A DNA stretch of 64,000 nucleotides, taken from contig SDUX01000004.1 of NCBI GenBank assembly GCA_008729055.1, forward strand, positions 1,550,001 through 1,614,000, read 5' to 3'. Below the pieces are notes generated by a model. That model saw only the letters and a program-made list of their open reading frames with translations, did no database searches and was not told where the DNA came from. Positions 50,211 through 61,300 of the stretch are shown here, one piece after another. The position numbers and the translations under genes are program-made. Source of the DNA: Pyropia haitanensis. Lineage: Eukaryota > Rhodophyta > Bangiophyceae > Bangiales > Bangiaceae. How positions within the stretch are numbered: position 1 is the stretch's first letter; each line of letters starts with the position of its first letter.

Positions 50211-53200
50211 CTAGAGCAGGCTCGGATCCGACGGCATCTCGTCCTGGTACTCGCGGTGGCGCGCCAGTTCGGCCCCCCCCTCGTCCTCCTCCTCGTCGTA
50301 CTCCACACCCCCGACGCCCGGGCCACGGCCCCACGCGCCCGTCCTGTACCGCCCGGCACGGCCAGCGGGGTCCGCCCCCGCCACGCCCCCGCCGGCACCT
50401 ATGGCGCGGCCCGCATCAGGATATCCGCCTCCCCCCCGGCGGTGGGCGGCCTCCTCCTCGTCCGACGACGCCACCTCCTCGTCCTCCTCGTACTCCACGT
50501 CACTGTCCTCCTCCTCCTCTTCCTCGACAACCTCATCCGATTCGTACAGGCCTGCGCCCGTGGGGGTGCCGCGGCCATTGCCACCGGCGCTGCTCGACGA
50601 CGCCCGCCACGCCGCCGTTGCAATGTCGTCCTCCACGTCCACTTGCTCCGCCTCGGCGGCGCGCAGCGGGAACGTTGCGTTGCGCGCCACGCCCTCATCC
50701 GCGACCGGCGGAGCAGACACAGCGGGAGCCGAGGCGCCGCCGCCGCCGCCCCCGCCGTCCGCCGCCCCCGTTGACGCGTGCCGCTGCCGGCCGCCGCCCG
50801 ACCCGACCGACGCGTCCTCATAGTAGGATGACGACGCCGCCGACGTGGTCGCCACCGACTCGGAGGCGCCCGACGCGCCCGACGCGCCCGACGCGCCCGA
50901 CATGCCCGAACCGGCCGACGAGACGCGCTGCACCTCAGACGAGTGGGCAGAGCTGGATGGCACCCGCTCCGCGTCCATGTACAGCGGCTCGGCGGGCGGC
51001 GCCGCCGCCGCCCCAGACGCGGTCGTCGGCAGCCCCGCCGCGGACGCGGTGGCCGCCACCGCCGCAGCCGACGCGGACGCGGGCACCGCGTCGGCGGCCG
51101 TCCCCCCGCCCCCTCCCCCTTCGCGGGTACCCCCGCCCCCCCCCTCCTGCACGTCCACCCCCACCGCCCGCCCCGAGTGGTCGCCAAACACGGGCACGGC
51201 GCGGAACTTGATGAGCCGCGGCGGGCTCCCGTCATTCGCAACGAGCACCATCGTGCACGCCCCGCCCACCCCCCCCCCCGCCAGGCGGATGCGGTTGTAG
51301 TAGGCCCGCCGGGAGCGGCGGAGCGTAAAGAACGAGTACTTGCGCACCAGCCGCACCGCGCCCGCCCCGCCGCTGCTGTCGACCGTGACAAACCAGAGGA
51401 AGACGACGCCGTCCGAATCGCAGCTGCCCAGCGTGGACAGCACCTCCCCGGGTGCCGACGGCAGCCACTCGAGGTCCACCACCGGCGCCTTGTGGCCGCG
51501 CAGCACTACCGACGAGACGCCGGGCGGCAGCGCGCCCACCTGCGAACCCGCTGCCGCCGCGCCCGCAGCGCCGCCGCCACCGCCGCCGCCGCTGGACGCC
51601 GCGCCACCGCCGCCGCCGCCGCCGCCGCCGCTGATGCTGCCGCCGCCGCCGCGGCGGGACACGCGCACCAGGTTGCCCGTCACAAACGCAGACAGCCCCG
51701 CGACGCCGTGCACCGCGTAGCGGCGACCCGTCGGCGTCCCCGGCCGCCGCACCGCGGGGATGAGCAGGCTGTGCACCCGCGACGCGGCGGTCGCGGCGGC
51801 CACCCCCGCCGCGCCCACCGCCGACAGGCCCACCACCCGCGCCGAGCGGGGGCTCGGTGGCCCATCGGGTGTTGCCGCTGGCGTGGCCGCCGCCGCCGCG
51901 GCGGCGGGCGGCGCGTGGGCCGTGGGCGGACGCGAGCGCGGCGTCGTCGCAGCACCCCCGCCTGCCGGCGGCGGGGGCGCCGGAAATGCCGCCGGCATCA
52001 TGGGTAGCGTCGCGTCGGGCGTGGGCAGCGCCTTGACGACCGGCGCCGCGCTGGGCGGCGTCGGCGACGGCGACCGTAGGGACGATGGGAGCATGGGTAG
52101 CACCGCCGCCGCCGCGGGCGGGGGGCCCCGCGTCGCCGTGTCTGGCGTCGGCGACGCCGACCGTAGGGTCGTGGGCAGCATCGGCAGGTCTGGCAGCGGT
52201 GGGGTGACCCGCCCGCTGGCGGCCGCCCGGGGGGGGGTCGCGCGCCCGCCATTGGTGTGGATGGTGCGGAGGACATCGGCAGGCATCGCCGCGGGTGGCA
52301 TGGGCAGCGCCTCTTGGACGGCGGGCGCGACGGCTGCCGCCGCGTCGGCGGCGGGAGGGGGCGGCGGCGGCGGCGGCGGCGGCGTTGGCGGGCTGTCGGG
52401 CTCCTGGACAGCCGACTCGACGGGCTCCTCCTCTGGCTGCGCGGCCCGTCGCCAGCTATCGTCGGGGGCGCCCGCCACCACGACGGGCATGGGCGGCAAG
52501 CCGCCACCGCGGCGCGGCGCCGCCCCCTCATCCGCGGCGGGCCGCGCCGGTGGCGGCGGCGGTGCCGCCCCCTCGGCCGACCACCGCGGCGACGTTGCTG
52601 CCGATGACGACAGCACCTCCTCATCGTCCACCACCACCGCGTCATCGTCCAGGTAGGACGACGCCGGGCCGCCGCCCACGCTCGACGCCCACGTCGCCGA
52701 CGGGTCGTCGGCGGGCAGCCCGTCGGTGGCGGCGAGGGAGCCCCGGCCGTGGCGCGTCGACGAGCCAAGGATGGACGACGCAAACGTGGCCGGCGCGTCG
52801 TCCTCATCCTCGTCGCCGGCGCCCGTGCCGCCAAACGACGACCGTGGCAGGCCCGACGCGCCGAGCGCAGACGAGCCGTACGTGAGCGTCCCGTCCTCGT
52901 CGCTGTCCACGCCCACTGGCGCGGTCGTAAACGCGCGGCGGCCGCCCGCCGCGACCACCGCCGCGGCGGCGGTCGCCGCGCCCGCGCCCGTCTCCCCCTC
53001 TGACTCGCCATCGTCCGTGTAGGCCGACACCGAGTCTTCGTCGGCCGCCGACGACGACGACCGCCGCGGCCCGCACGCGACGTTGTCGTCCACCTGGATG
53101 ACCGCCCGGTCCGCATCGTCACAGTCGGGCTCGACGACGCCCGCCCAGGCGGGCGCCGCGGCACGCGGCGAGCGCGGCGGCGGCGCGCCGTCGCCGTCGC

Positions 53201-54128
53201 GGCCGGCGACCTTGGTAAACCCGCCGCCGCCGGGGTAGGCCGCCGCGAGCGCGGCAACGCGGCCCATGGGCGGAGCGCCCGCCGTCGCGCCACCGCCGGC
53301 GCCGCCCAGCCCCCCCCAGGTGTCACCCTCTGCGGCCTCCCCCTCCGACCCCGACGGCGTGTCGCCCTCGCCCTGTGTGTAGGCGCTCTCCGAGTCGCTG
53401 TCCCCGTCCCCCGCGGGCACGTCACACGCGGCATCGTCCACGGGCACCACCGCCCGGTCCTCGTCTGCGCAGTCCTCCTCCACCACGCCGCCCCACGGGT
53501 TGGCCGCCGCCGCGGTCGACGGCGCGGCCCAGCCGGGCACCGGCGGCGGCGTCAGCACGTGCGTCGACGAGGTGGACGAGTAGGACGCTGCCGACGGCAA
53601 GCCCCCACGCGCCGCCGCCGCGCCCGCCGCCGCCGCCGCTGCCGCGGCGGCCGTCATCCTGCTGCCCGACACGCCCGCCACCGGCGGTGGCGGCGGCGGT
53701 AGCGGCGGCGGTGGCGTCGGCGGCGACGGCGGCGGGGAGGTCTCGCGGCGGCCACCCAGCAGCGGCGCTCCCCGCGCGGCGCCAATCCCCACCGCCGACG
53801 CTGTCGCGGTCGTCGTCGTCGTTGTCGTCGTCGTCGTCACGCGGGTGACCTCGGCGGTGACGGCGGTGGTGGTGACGGCCGCGGCGGCCGGCGCGGGGGG
53901 TGGCGGCGGCGGCGGCGGCGGCGCGGCCGCGGCGGCGGCGTCCCCCCCGCCCTCCCCCAGGCCCGGCAGGTCACCGGGCCCAAACGACGGTAGCGCCGAC
54001 GACGCGGTAGCGCCCGACACGGCCGCCTCCCACCGGGCGGTGAGGGAGGTGACGCCCCGCCGCGTCGCGGCGGCGGGCGTCCATGTGTCCCCGACGGACG
54101 AGGCGGCCGACTCGACGCGGCTGTCCAT
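50211..54128 (-). CDS. EDC4/Varicose-like WD-repeat protein with long acidic low-complexity regions
   Basis: One continuous frame of 1,305 residues from MDSRVESAASS. The N-terminal two thirds are Ser/Pro/Ala-rich and acidic, with two related acidic modules (GVVEEDCADEDRAVVPVDDA and GVVEPDCDDADRAVIQVDD, each followed by an Asp/Ser/Glu cluster with AYT). Near residue 800-1000 a WD-like region appears: GRRYAVHGVAGLSAFVTGN, VVLRGHKAPVVDLEWLP and LGSCDSDGVVFLWFV, then TMVLVANDG. Its order resembles the N-terminal WD domain of EDC4/Varicose, the scaffold of the mRNA decapping complex in P-bodies. The C-terminus is again acidic (DEVVEEEEEEDSDVEYEEDE). The assignment rests on the WD region only; a generic WD40 protein is the alternative. 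Confidence 0.6.
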   Translation of the reverse strand: MDSRVESAASSVGDTWTPAAATRRGVTSLTARWEAAVSGATASSALPSFGPGDLPGLGEGGGDAAAAAAPPPPPPPPPAPAAAAVTTTAVTAEVTRVTTTTTTTTTTATASAVGIGAARGAPLLGGRRETSPPPSPPTPPPPLPPPPPPVAGVSGSRMTAAAAAAAAAGAAAARGGLPSAASYSSTSSTHVLTPPPVPGWAAPSTAAAANPWGGVVEEDCADEDRAVVPVDDAACDVPAGDGDSDSESAYTQGEGDTPSGSEGEAAEGDTWGGLGGAGGGATAGAPPMGRVAALAAAYPGGGGFTKVAGRDGDGAPPPRSPRAAAPAWAGVVEPDCDDADRAVIQVDDNVACGPRRSSSSAADEDSVSAYTDDGESEGETGAGAATAAAAVVAAGGRRAFTTAPVGVDSDEDGTLTYGSSALGASGLPRSSFGGTGAGDEDEDDAPATFASSILGSSTRHGRGSLAATDGLPADDPSATWASSVGGGPASSYLDDDAVVVDDEEVLSSSAATSPRWSAEGAAPPPPPARPAADEGAAPRRGGGLPPMPVVVAGAPDDSWRRAAQPEEEPVESAVQEPDSPPTPPPPPPPPPPAADAAAAVAPAVQEALPMPPAAMPADVLRTIHTNGGRATPPRAAASGRVTPPLPDLPMLPTTLRSASPTPDTATRGPPPAAAAVLPMLPSSLRSPSPTPPSAAPVVKALPTPDATLPMMPAAFPAPPPPAGGGAATTPRSRPPTAHAPPAAAAAAATPAATPDGPPSPRSARVVGLSAVGAAGVAAATAASRVHSLLIPAVRRPGTPTGRRYAVHGVAGLSAFVTGNLVRVSRRGGGGSISGGGGGGGGGAASSGGGGGGGAAGAAAAGSQVGALPPGVSSVVLRGHKAPVVDLEWLPSAPGEVLSTLGSCDSDGVVFLWFVTVDSSGGAGAVRLVRKYSFFTLRRSRRAYYNRIRLAGGGVGGACTMVLVANDGSPPRLIKFRAVPVFGDHSGRAVGVDVQEGGGGGTREGGGGGGTAADAVPASASAAAVAATASAAGLPTTASGAAAAPPAEPLYMDAERVPSSSAHSSEVQRVSSAGSGMSGASGASGASGASESVATTSAASSSYYEDASVGSGGGRQRHASTGAADGGGGGGGASAPAVSAPPVADEGVARNATFPLRAAEAEQVDVEDDIATAAWRASSSSAGGNGRGTPTGAGLYESDEVVEEEEEEDSDVEYEEDEEVASSDEEEAAHRRGGGGYPDAGRAIGAGGGVAGADPAGRAGRYRTGAWGRGPGVGGVEYDEEEDEGGAELARHREYQDEMPSDPSLL

Positions 54129-55282
54129 GGGGGCGGGCGGGCGGCGGCTGCGTCAGGAACGAGCAAAAAAAAAAAAAAAAAGAAAGAAAAGCCGCAACGA
54201 CCTTGGGAGGGGGGCGGGGGCGGGGGAGCAGAGCGTGACAAATGGGGACACGCCGTCAAGGCGGCGCCAGAGGAGGAGCAAGAGGTGCGACGGGTGCCGC
54301 TCTCTCAAGGCGGCGCGTGCCGCGATCGACCGCCACGGGCGGGAGTGGGCGAGAGCCGAGCGAGGGAAGGAGGTGAACGGGGCGACGGCCGCCGCCACGC
54401 GCCGCACGCGAACACCCTGTCGGAGCGGCAAGCGCACCCGCCCCGGTCGCGCCGGCCAGCCACGCCGACGCCTACAGCACACGCACCCGGCCGCACGGCT
54501 CGCGCGTCCGCCGCCCCCACCGCCACCACCCCCACCCCCACCACACCCGTGGCCACGGCGCGCGACCCGACGCGCCCACACAGGCCGTGCCGCCGCCGCC
54601 GCCGCCGCCGCCCCCCCCCCACCGCCGCAGCCGCACCGCCCCCCCCGGTCGCGCCGCGCCAGCCGGCCGTGGCGGTGGCGCGCGCGCGCGACCGCGGCTG
54701 CCGCGGCCGAGGGCGGCGGCGGTGGCGATGGCGGCGGCGGTGGCGGGCGCGGCCAGCCGCAGCCAGCCGCCGCCGCCAACGCGGCGTCCGCGGGGTGGCG
54801 GGCGCCGCGCCGCGGATCCGCGCCAGCGCTCGCGGCGCCAGGCGGGGCACCCCCCCCCCCCCCTCCCCCCCCCAGGCCACCCCAGGCCACCCCCAGGCCA
54901 CCCCGACGCCCATCGCCTCCTCCACCAACCCCCCCCACCGTCCACCCGCAGACGCCGCACGCCACCGCACGCGACACCGCGTTGACAGTCGCAGCGACCA
55001 CGCGGCTGGGGGGGCGGAGGGGGAGGCGGTGCCGCCCCCTCCTCGCCACCACGCGCGGTGCAGACGGGCCGCGTGGCGGCGCTGCGGGCAGCGGCCGCGG
55101 CGGGCAGCCGGGCCAGCCGCACCCCCCCAAAGGCAACGTCGCCAGTGGTGGTGGGTGGGCGGGCGGGGGCCCCGCGCGGCGGCGAGGGTCCCCCCGGTGC
55201 TCGCCGGCGATACGTGGGCGCCCCCGGCGGCCACGCCGGGGGCGGGCCCAAAGGTGGGAGCCGCCTCGGGCGGGGCGCGCGC
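54129..55282. other. Spacer between EDC4-like gene and LTR element
   Basis: A run of 17 A (54165-54181) lies just upstream of the minus-strand gene start. The rest is GC-rich with C and CCG runs, and no gene is supported. Confidence 0.4.
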
Positions 55283-55777
55283 TGTGATTACGCCGCTGCG
55301 GGGGGGGCGTGCGCTGCCCCGCACCCTCGTGCCGCGCGGCGAGGCGAGACTCGGACCCAGCCATGTGACCGATGATTGGGCGCTGGACCGGATCCTGCCA
55401 AGATTGTGGGGGACACGCGTTTGCGTTTGGTCAGACCTCGGCGGGGTGTGACCGAACATCAATGATGTTTGGTCAAACCCCCGGTGATGGCTGACAGATT
55501 GGGTCGGGCCGATTGGCTCGATTATGTGTTTCGCCAGGCCGTGATTGGCCGGTTTGTGCATTGTTTTGCTTGAGTGGAAGGGGGTGATTCGCGGGTGTTG
55601 TCCACAATAGGTGGGCTGATGGCCGTGTGGAGAGGGGGGGCTAGACTTGCGTCTGTGGGCGTGTCGGGGGCGCTCACCGCCGCGTGCGGCGGACCTGCCG
55701 CCGCGTGCGGGGCGGGGTATAAGAGCACCCGGCCGCGCACCTGAGTGCCGGGCGCCCTCGGCCCGGCAGACTAGACA
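55283..55777 (+). repeat. 5' LTR of the copia element (right border inferred)
   Basis: The left border is fixed by where the 6,293-bp repeat starts. The right border is inferred: a TG...CA unit of 495 bp ending ...CTAGACA. It is followed after one base by TGGAACTCGCCACC, which has the TGG start of a primer binding site complementary to a tRNA 3' CCA end. I do not recognise which tRNA. A TATA box (TATAAG, 55718-55723) sits where a U3 promoter should be, giving an R/U5 of only about 30 nt if the border is right. Confidence 0.55.
55718..55723 (+). promoter_or_regulatory. TATA box in the LTR
   Basis: GGGTATAAGAGC stands in GC-rich DNA about 60 bp before the inferred LTR end. The same box is at 62011-62016 in the second LTR. 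Transcription of the element would start about 25-30 nt downstream. Confidence 0.6.
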
Positions 55778-56610
55778 TTGGAACTCGCCACCCCGCGTTG
55801 GGGTGTCGGGTCGCCGGTGTCTGGCCTCGTGGGGTACACTGCGTTTTTCTCCACATCCTCGCCGATACTCACAATCGCGATTTCCGTGCCGGCGAGCAGG
55901 ACGCGCGTTGCACCGCCGGGCGCGCCGGGTGTGCTGGGGTTGCCCGTGCGTGCGTGCATTGCGAGACACCGCGTTGCCCCTGTGCGGACGCTTTCCGATT
56001 ACCCTGCCCCTCCCCCGTAACGGGTCTTGACTCCCCCACGACGTGGGGGTTCCTTTCCTTGGGGGAGGCTTGGTCACGTTGATCTGGCGCGTGGCTCGTC
56101 CTCTTTCGGGGAAGGCATTGCCGCTGAAACCTGGAGTCGGGTCGCCCGTGTCGAGGCCAGTGACGGAGGTGTGCGTGTGGCGACCCGGGAGAGCGACGAG
56201 GCAGATTTCCCTTGCACTAGCGGACGGGCACACTGGTACCACACGTGCGCGTCTCGGTGTGTAGCTCCGTGCGGGCCAACGCGAGTGCCGCGGCGTGCGC
56301 GTACGTGCTCGTGTACTTGCGGGAGCTGGACCTTGGTGTGCGGGGGGAGCTGGACCTTGGTGTGCGGGGGGAGCTGGACCTCGGCGTGCGGGGGGGAGCT
56401 GGACCTCGGTGTGCGTGGGGGGACACTCGATTGCTTGTGTCAATTGGGGGGTGGGCCGGTTCGCGTGGCCCTCGCGCCCTGGATCAACACAAGAAGGCAC
56501 AAGGTCAAGGTCAAGCCCAAGATCAAGGTGGTGGTCAAGGTCAAGCCCAAGACCAAGGTGGTGGTCAAGGTCAAGCACGACTTTGAGAGGACCCTGTTGC
56601 GCTTGTCGCC
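55778..56610 (+). other. Untranslated leader of the copia element
   Basis: About 830 nt between the inferred primer binding site and gag. It contains a hairpin CCCCCACGACGTGGGGG (56033-56049). A minisatellite of four roughly 22-24-bp units based on GAGCTGGACCTTGGTGTGCG occupies about 56327-56425. A second repeat (AAGGTCAAGCCCAAG and GTGGTGGTCAAGG units) occupies 56498-56575 just before gag. Structured, repeated leaders often serve RNA packaging or dimerisation; that role is inference. Confidence 0.5.
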
Positions 56611-58347
56611 ATGTCAACCGAAAGTAACCCCCCTCCGGCTTTTATGCCTCGCGCAATCATGGCGCAAATGTCCGAGATGCAGCAGGGGCTGATCATGGCC
56701 GTGCGTGCACTGACTGCGGACGCAGAAGAGGACCAAGTCACCGGAGAAGAGTTGCGGGCGCAACTGGCGGACCTGTACCCGCCCACGGTCCTCTTGGGCC
56801 CTGACATGATGCGCCAACCTTTCATCCATCAGCAGCTGCTAGCCTGGCTTCGCACCCACGAAGTCTACCTCGGGGGGACTGAAGACATGCGGAGCGTCAA
56901 GCGGCTCGCTGCTACGCTGTATCCGGCTGGTGGGGACAAGGTGGCGGCACAGCAGATATTGGCCAACATTGACAACTGCAACGAGAGCCTGTGCCGGTAC
57001 GCCACCGCGCCGGGGGCGTATGGTCGGACTGCCGGCCCAGAGGGGTTTGTGTCCACTCCTCCCTCTGGGGCTCGCTCTGCTGCTCTTGCCGACGCTTCGG
57101 CAGCAAGTGACGACCGCGACGACGTCCCGCCGCCCAACCTGGGGACCCAAGACGCCCGGTCGGGACTGCCACCGCTCGCGTCGTTTGGGCGCCCAGCGAA
57201 CCAGGGGAACGTCGCGGGCGGTCGACCCCAGATTGACCTAGGGCCGACGCACTCGGGGCATGGGGCGGACTCTATGGATGCGACGGACAACACCTTGGCG
57301 CACCGCATCTCGCTACGCTTTAAGGACAGCAGCTCCAAGTTCTCTGGTGACCCCAACGAGTGCCTCGACGATTTCGTGGCCGATTATGAGCTGGTGTGCC
57401 GCGACTACGGGCTGTCACGCATGCAGATGCTGCGTTACTTCTACAACCTCCTTAGTGGCGACGCGAAGCGATTCTACCTAAACGAGCTCGTCCATGTCGT
57501 TGACACCTACGATTCGATGGTCATGCGCCTCCGAAACGAGTACCACTCCGACGTGCGCCAGAGCCAGGCGCGCAACAAGCTGGCGTCCTTGCGCATGAAG
57601 GCGTTTGAGTCCAAGGGAATGTCGGTCGAGGCGGCGTTGACGTCGACGTACCAGGCGGTCCTAACGGGCTCAAAGCTTCTCCCACCGTCGCACTCCGGTG
57701 AGGTGTTTCGAGTTGAATATCTTCGAGATGCGGTGGTTGGCTACGATTGGGCCACGGAGCCGTTGAGCCGTGTATCCACTCACAAGCTCGGGTTCCAGAA
57801 GCTGTATGGAGAGCTGCAGGCCGCCCTCTTCCAGCACCAGGAGGCCAAGCGTGCTCGGATCCAGGACGCCGCGTCGGGCGTCGCCACCAAGATGGACGAC
57901 GACAACGAGGTCAGCACGTTTTATCAAGGCCAAGGCCGGTATGAGCGCAAGCATGTGGGAGTTGGGAACCGTGCTGTGCAGCAGTCGACGGGGCGATTTA
58001 ACCCCCTCTCAATTATGGGGTGTTTCAATTGTGACAACCCCAAGCACACCATCAACGACTGCCCGCTGCCGCGGGACGTCGCGCGAGCTGCCCTTAAGCG
58101 CCTCGAGTACCTGTCCAAGCGCAAGGCGGGGCGGGGCGCAACTGCTCAAGTACTGTTTGAGCTATGCACGCAGATTAACGAGACTGCTGCCACGGTAGCA
58201 GAGGCGGTCAACTCGGAGGAGGATGCCCCCAAACCACCGGAAGATCTCGAGCCCGACACACTCTTTGCTGCTCTGGTGAGTGGGTCTGCTACTGTCGACG
58301 CGGAAGAAGGCGACAATGATGGGCAGGTTTTTGCTCAGAGGGATTGA
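56611..58347 (+). CDS. gag: Gag (capsid/nucleocapsid) of the copia element
   Basis: 578 residues starting MSTESNPPPAF. The middle part (about residues 225-400: FKDSSSKFSGDPNECLDDFV, LVCRDYGLSRMQMLRYFYNL) has the retrotransposon gag helical pattern with the YFYNLLSGDAKRFY motif. A zinc knuckle CFNCDNPKHTINDC (C-x2-C-x4-H-x4-C) follows near residue 471. Gag forms the virus-like particle and binds element RNA. The stop TGA (58345-58347) lies inside the start of the pol frame. Confidence 0.85.
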   Translation: MSTESNPPPAFMPRAIMAQMSEMQQGLIMAVRALTADAEEDQVTGEELRAQLADLYPPTVLLGPDMMRQPFIHQQLLAWLRTHEVYLGGTEDMRSVKRLAATLYPAGGDKVAAQQILANIDNCNESLCRYATAPGAYGRTAGPEGFVSTPPSGARSAALADASAASDDRDDVPPPNLGTQDARSGLPPLASFGRPANQGNVAGGRPQIDLGPTHSGHGADSMDATDNTLAHRISLRFKDSSSKFSGDPNECLDDFVADYELVCRDYGLSRMQMLRYFYNLLSGDAKRFYLNELVHVVDTYDSMVMRLRNEYHSDVRQSQARNKLASLRMKAFESKGMSVEAALTSTYQAVLTGSKLLPPSHSGEVFRVEYLRDAVVGYDWATEPLSRVSTHKLGFQKLYGELQAALFQHQEAKRARIQDAASGVATKMDDDNEVSTFYQGQGRYERKHVGVGNRAVQQSTGRFNPLSIMGCFNCDNPKHTINDCPLPRDVARAALKRLEYLSKRKAGRGATAQVLFELCTQINETAATVAEAVNSEEDAPKPPEDLEPDTLFAALVSGSATVDAEEGDNDGQVFAQRD

Positions 58348-61300
58348 CTAGTCGACCTTCCCTCAAGCACAGACTCAAGCGTCCACCCGACATATTTGTC
58401 GACAAGGAGATCATCACTTTACTGGACAAGGCCGAGAGATTCGAGGGTGCCTGCATGGACATCGGAGCGGAGAAGACGGTTGTCGGCAAGAGGCAGGCTG
58501 AGGCCTACCTTGCGAGCCACAACCCGGGTGTGACGCTGGGCAACAAGAGCGGGATGGTGTACCGGTTCGGTGGCGGGCGACATCCGTGTGTCGGGACGGT
58601 GGCGGTGCGCATACCCATCACCGACAGCTTCATGATTTTGATTGAGATCGACGTGGTGGCTATCAACGTGCCGCTACTATTGGGACTTGACTTCCTCGAC
58701 AGGCACAACATGTACGTGAACAACACAACCAACCGGCTCGTGTGCGTGAACGAGGGCATCCAAGTACCGTTGGTGCGCAAGATGGGGCACATTTTCTTCG
58801 AGTGGGAGGCGGAGATACTATACACCTTCCCGGAGCTGCAGCGCATTCACAAGCACTTTTTCCACGCCAACTCGGAGCGACTGTACGCTCTCATGAGGCG
58901 GGCCAAGATTGACGACGCGGTGCCGCTGACCCTCAAGCAGCTGCAGGATGTCGCTGACGCCTGTGACGTCTGTCAGCGCCTAGGGAAGGAGCCCAACCGC
59001 TTTAGGGTGGCACTCCCCCACGAGGACGTGTGCTTCAACCGGCTAGTGCTGTTGGACCTCATGTTTCTGGAGGGGGAGGCCGTTCTACATGTGGTGGACG
59101 CCGACACCCTCTGGAGCGCGGCCGGTTTTATGGGCGATGGCCAGACGGCCGATGCCACGTGGGACCTATTCGTCAAGATTTGGGTGGCCGCGTATGTTGG
59201 ATACCCACAAGAGCTGCACGTCGATCAAGGGCCGCAGCTGCAGGCACCGCAATGGAGGGCACGAGTTGAGGCGGCTGGCATCAAGCAACGGGACTCGGGT
59301 GTTGAGAGCCACAACTCCCTTGGTGCAGGTGAGCGCTACCATGCGTTTCTGCGCCAGATCTTCCGGCGCGTGCGTGCCGCGCACCCGACCATTGACAAGG
59401 GTCAAGCCTTGTCCCTGTCCGTGTGGGCCATGAACCAGACAGCGGGGCCGATGGGTATCTCTCCAGTTCTCCTCGTGTTTGGCATCAACCCCCGCATGCC
59501 GGTCAACCCCGTCGACTTGCCGATGCAGCGGGAGCGGAACAAGGCGTTGGTGGAGGCCCGCGCGGACATGGTCAAGCACGTCGCTCGTGCGCGGCTAAGT
59601 ACTGCCGTACGGCGCAACGTCCCGAAGGCGTCCAACACCGAGATCAGCCCGGGCATGCGCGTCCTCGTGTACCGCGAGAAGCCTGTGGACGAGTGGCAAG
59701 GCCCGTACACGGTGCAGGGTCACGATGGCAAGCAAGTGTGGCTGGACATCAACGATCGCCTCAAGTTGTTTTCAATTGACAAAGTCAAGGAGTACTTACC
59801 GCCTCTTGAGACGACCGAGGAGACGCCAGCCGACGTCGCGACTGATACTGTTGGCAACGAGGACATGGGCAACGTCGTCGACGCTATCATCGCTGGGGAC
59901 ACCTTGGTGTGCAGCCTGGGCCAGCGCCTGGGGTACATTCAAGAGAGGGCCTACCGCGACACTCAGGCCGAGGCAGAGACGCCCTCCCGGATTTTCAAGA
60001 CTGAGGTCCTCAAGCCAGAGGACCCTCGGGTTTCAACAGCTGAGGCTAAGGCTGCGAGGCTGGAGGAGGCCAGCGGACTCGTGAAGCGTGGGGCATTCAA
60101 GAAGGTGCGAAGAGACTCGCTGCCTGCTGACGCGTCCATCCTCAAGGGCCGCTTTGTCGACGCGATCAAGCACGTGGGGACGAACAACGCCAAGTTTAAG
60201 TCGCGCTACGTCCTCCAGGGGCACAACGACAAGGAGAAGCCTTTTATCGTCCACAACATCTCCACCTTGCGCCAGAGTTCCACCAAGATTATCTTGTCGA
60301 CCAGTGCCGTGCTCAATTTTCGCATCTTTTCGCACGACGTGAACCAGGCGTACCTGCAGAGCAAGGAGAGACTCACGCGTACCATCTACCTGCAGCCGCG
60401 CCCAGCCGATGCCGAGCTGTTTGGCGTCGGTGACGGCGAGGTACTGCTGCTCCTCCTGCCCTTATATGGGATGTGCGACGCTGGAGACTACTGGGCGGTG
60501 ACCTTAACGGGTCACGTTAAGGACGACCTGGGTATGGTCCCCCTGACGGGAGATCCGTCACTCTTCATCAAGGAGGAGAATGGGCGCACGGTGGGACTGT
60601 TGGGCGGTTATGTTGACGACCTGCTGAACGGCGGCGATGAGTCATTCCAGACCTTGACCCAGCAGACGCTGGAAACGTTCGAGTCCAAGCCGCGGGTGTG
60701 GGACAACCTCGAGTTTGTGGGCGCGTTTCTCAAGACGCTGGACGGGTCGCCGCGATGTTTCGTGCTCAGCCAGGAGTCCTACGTCGCAGCGGCGAGCAAG
60801 CTGCCAACCGACATCTCCTTTGACGCCTTTGTGTCTGCCCGAGCGGGGTTTGGATGGCTGGCTCACAGCAGGCCCGATCTCTGCTGTGCTATCAACCGGG
60901 CTGCACAAGTGACCGCCGAGACCTTCTGCGAGCGCCACGTGCGGGAACTGAACAAGGCTATCAAGTACGCCCACAGTACCAAGGACTTAGGGCTGACCTA
61001 TGGACCCCTGAGCCGAGAGACGCTGCACCTGCGCGCCTACTCTGATGCGTCTTTTGCCAACAATGACGATCTCTCATCCCAGCTCGGTTACATTGTGATG
61101 CTTTGCGACGGGGACAACAACTGCCACGTGCTGAGCTACTCCAGCAAGAAGGCGCGGCGTGTGGTGCGGAGCATTATGGCAGGGGAGGTCTACGCCTTTG
61201 CAGACGCGTTTGACACCGCGTTCATCCTCAAGCACGACCTAGAGCGCATTTATCACCAGCACCTACCGCTTGTGATGCTCACGGACTCGAAGCAGATGTT

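Noticed and set aside
54153..56617. Minus-strand frames of 403 and 770 codons over the spacer and LTR
   Set aside because: They are antisense to the LTR and leader, repeat in the second LTR, and have no protein features.
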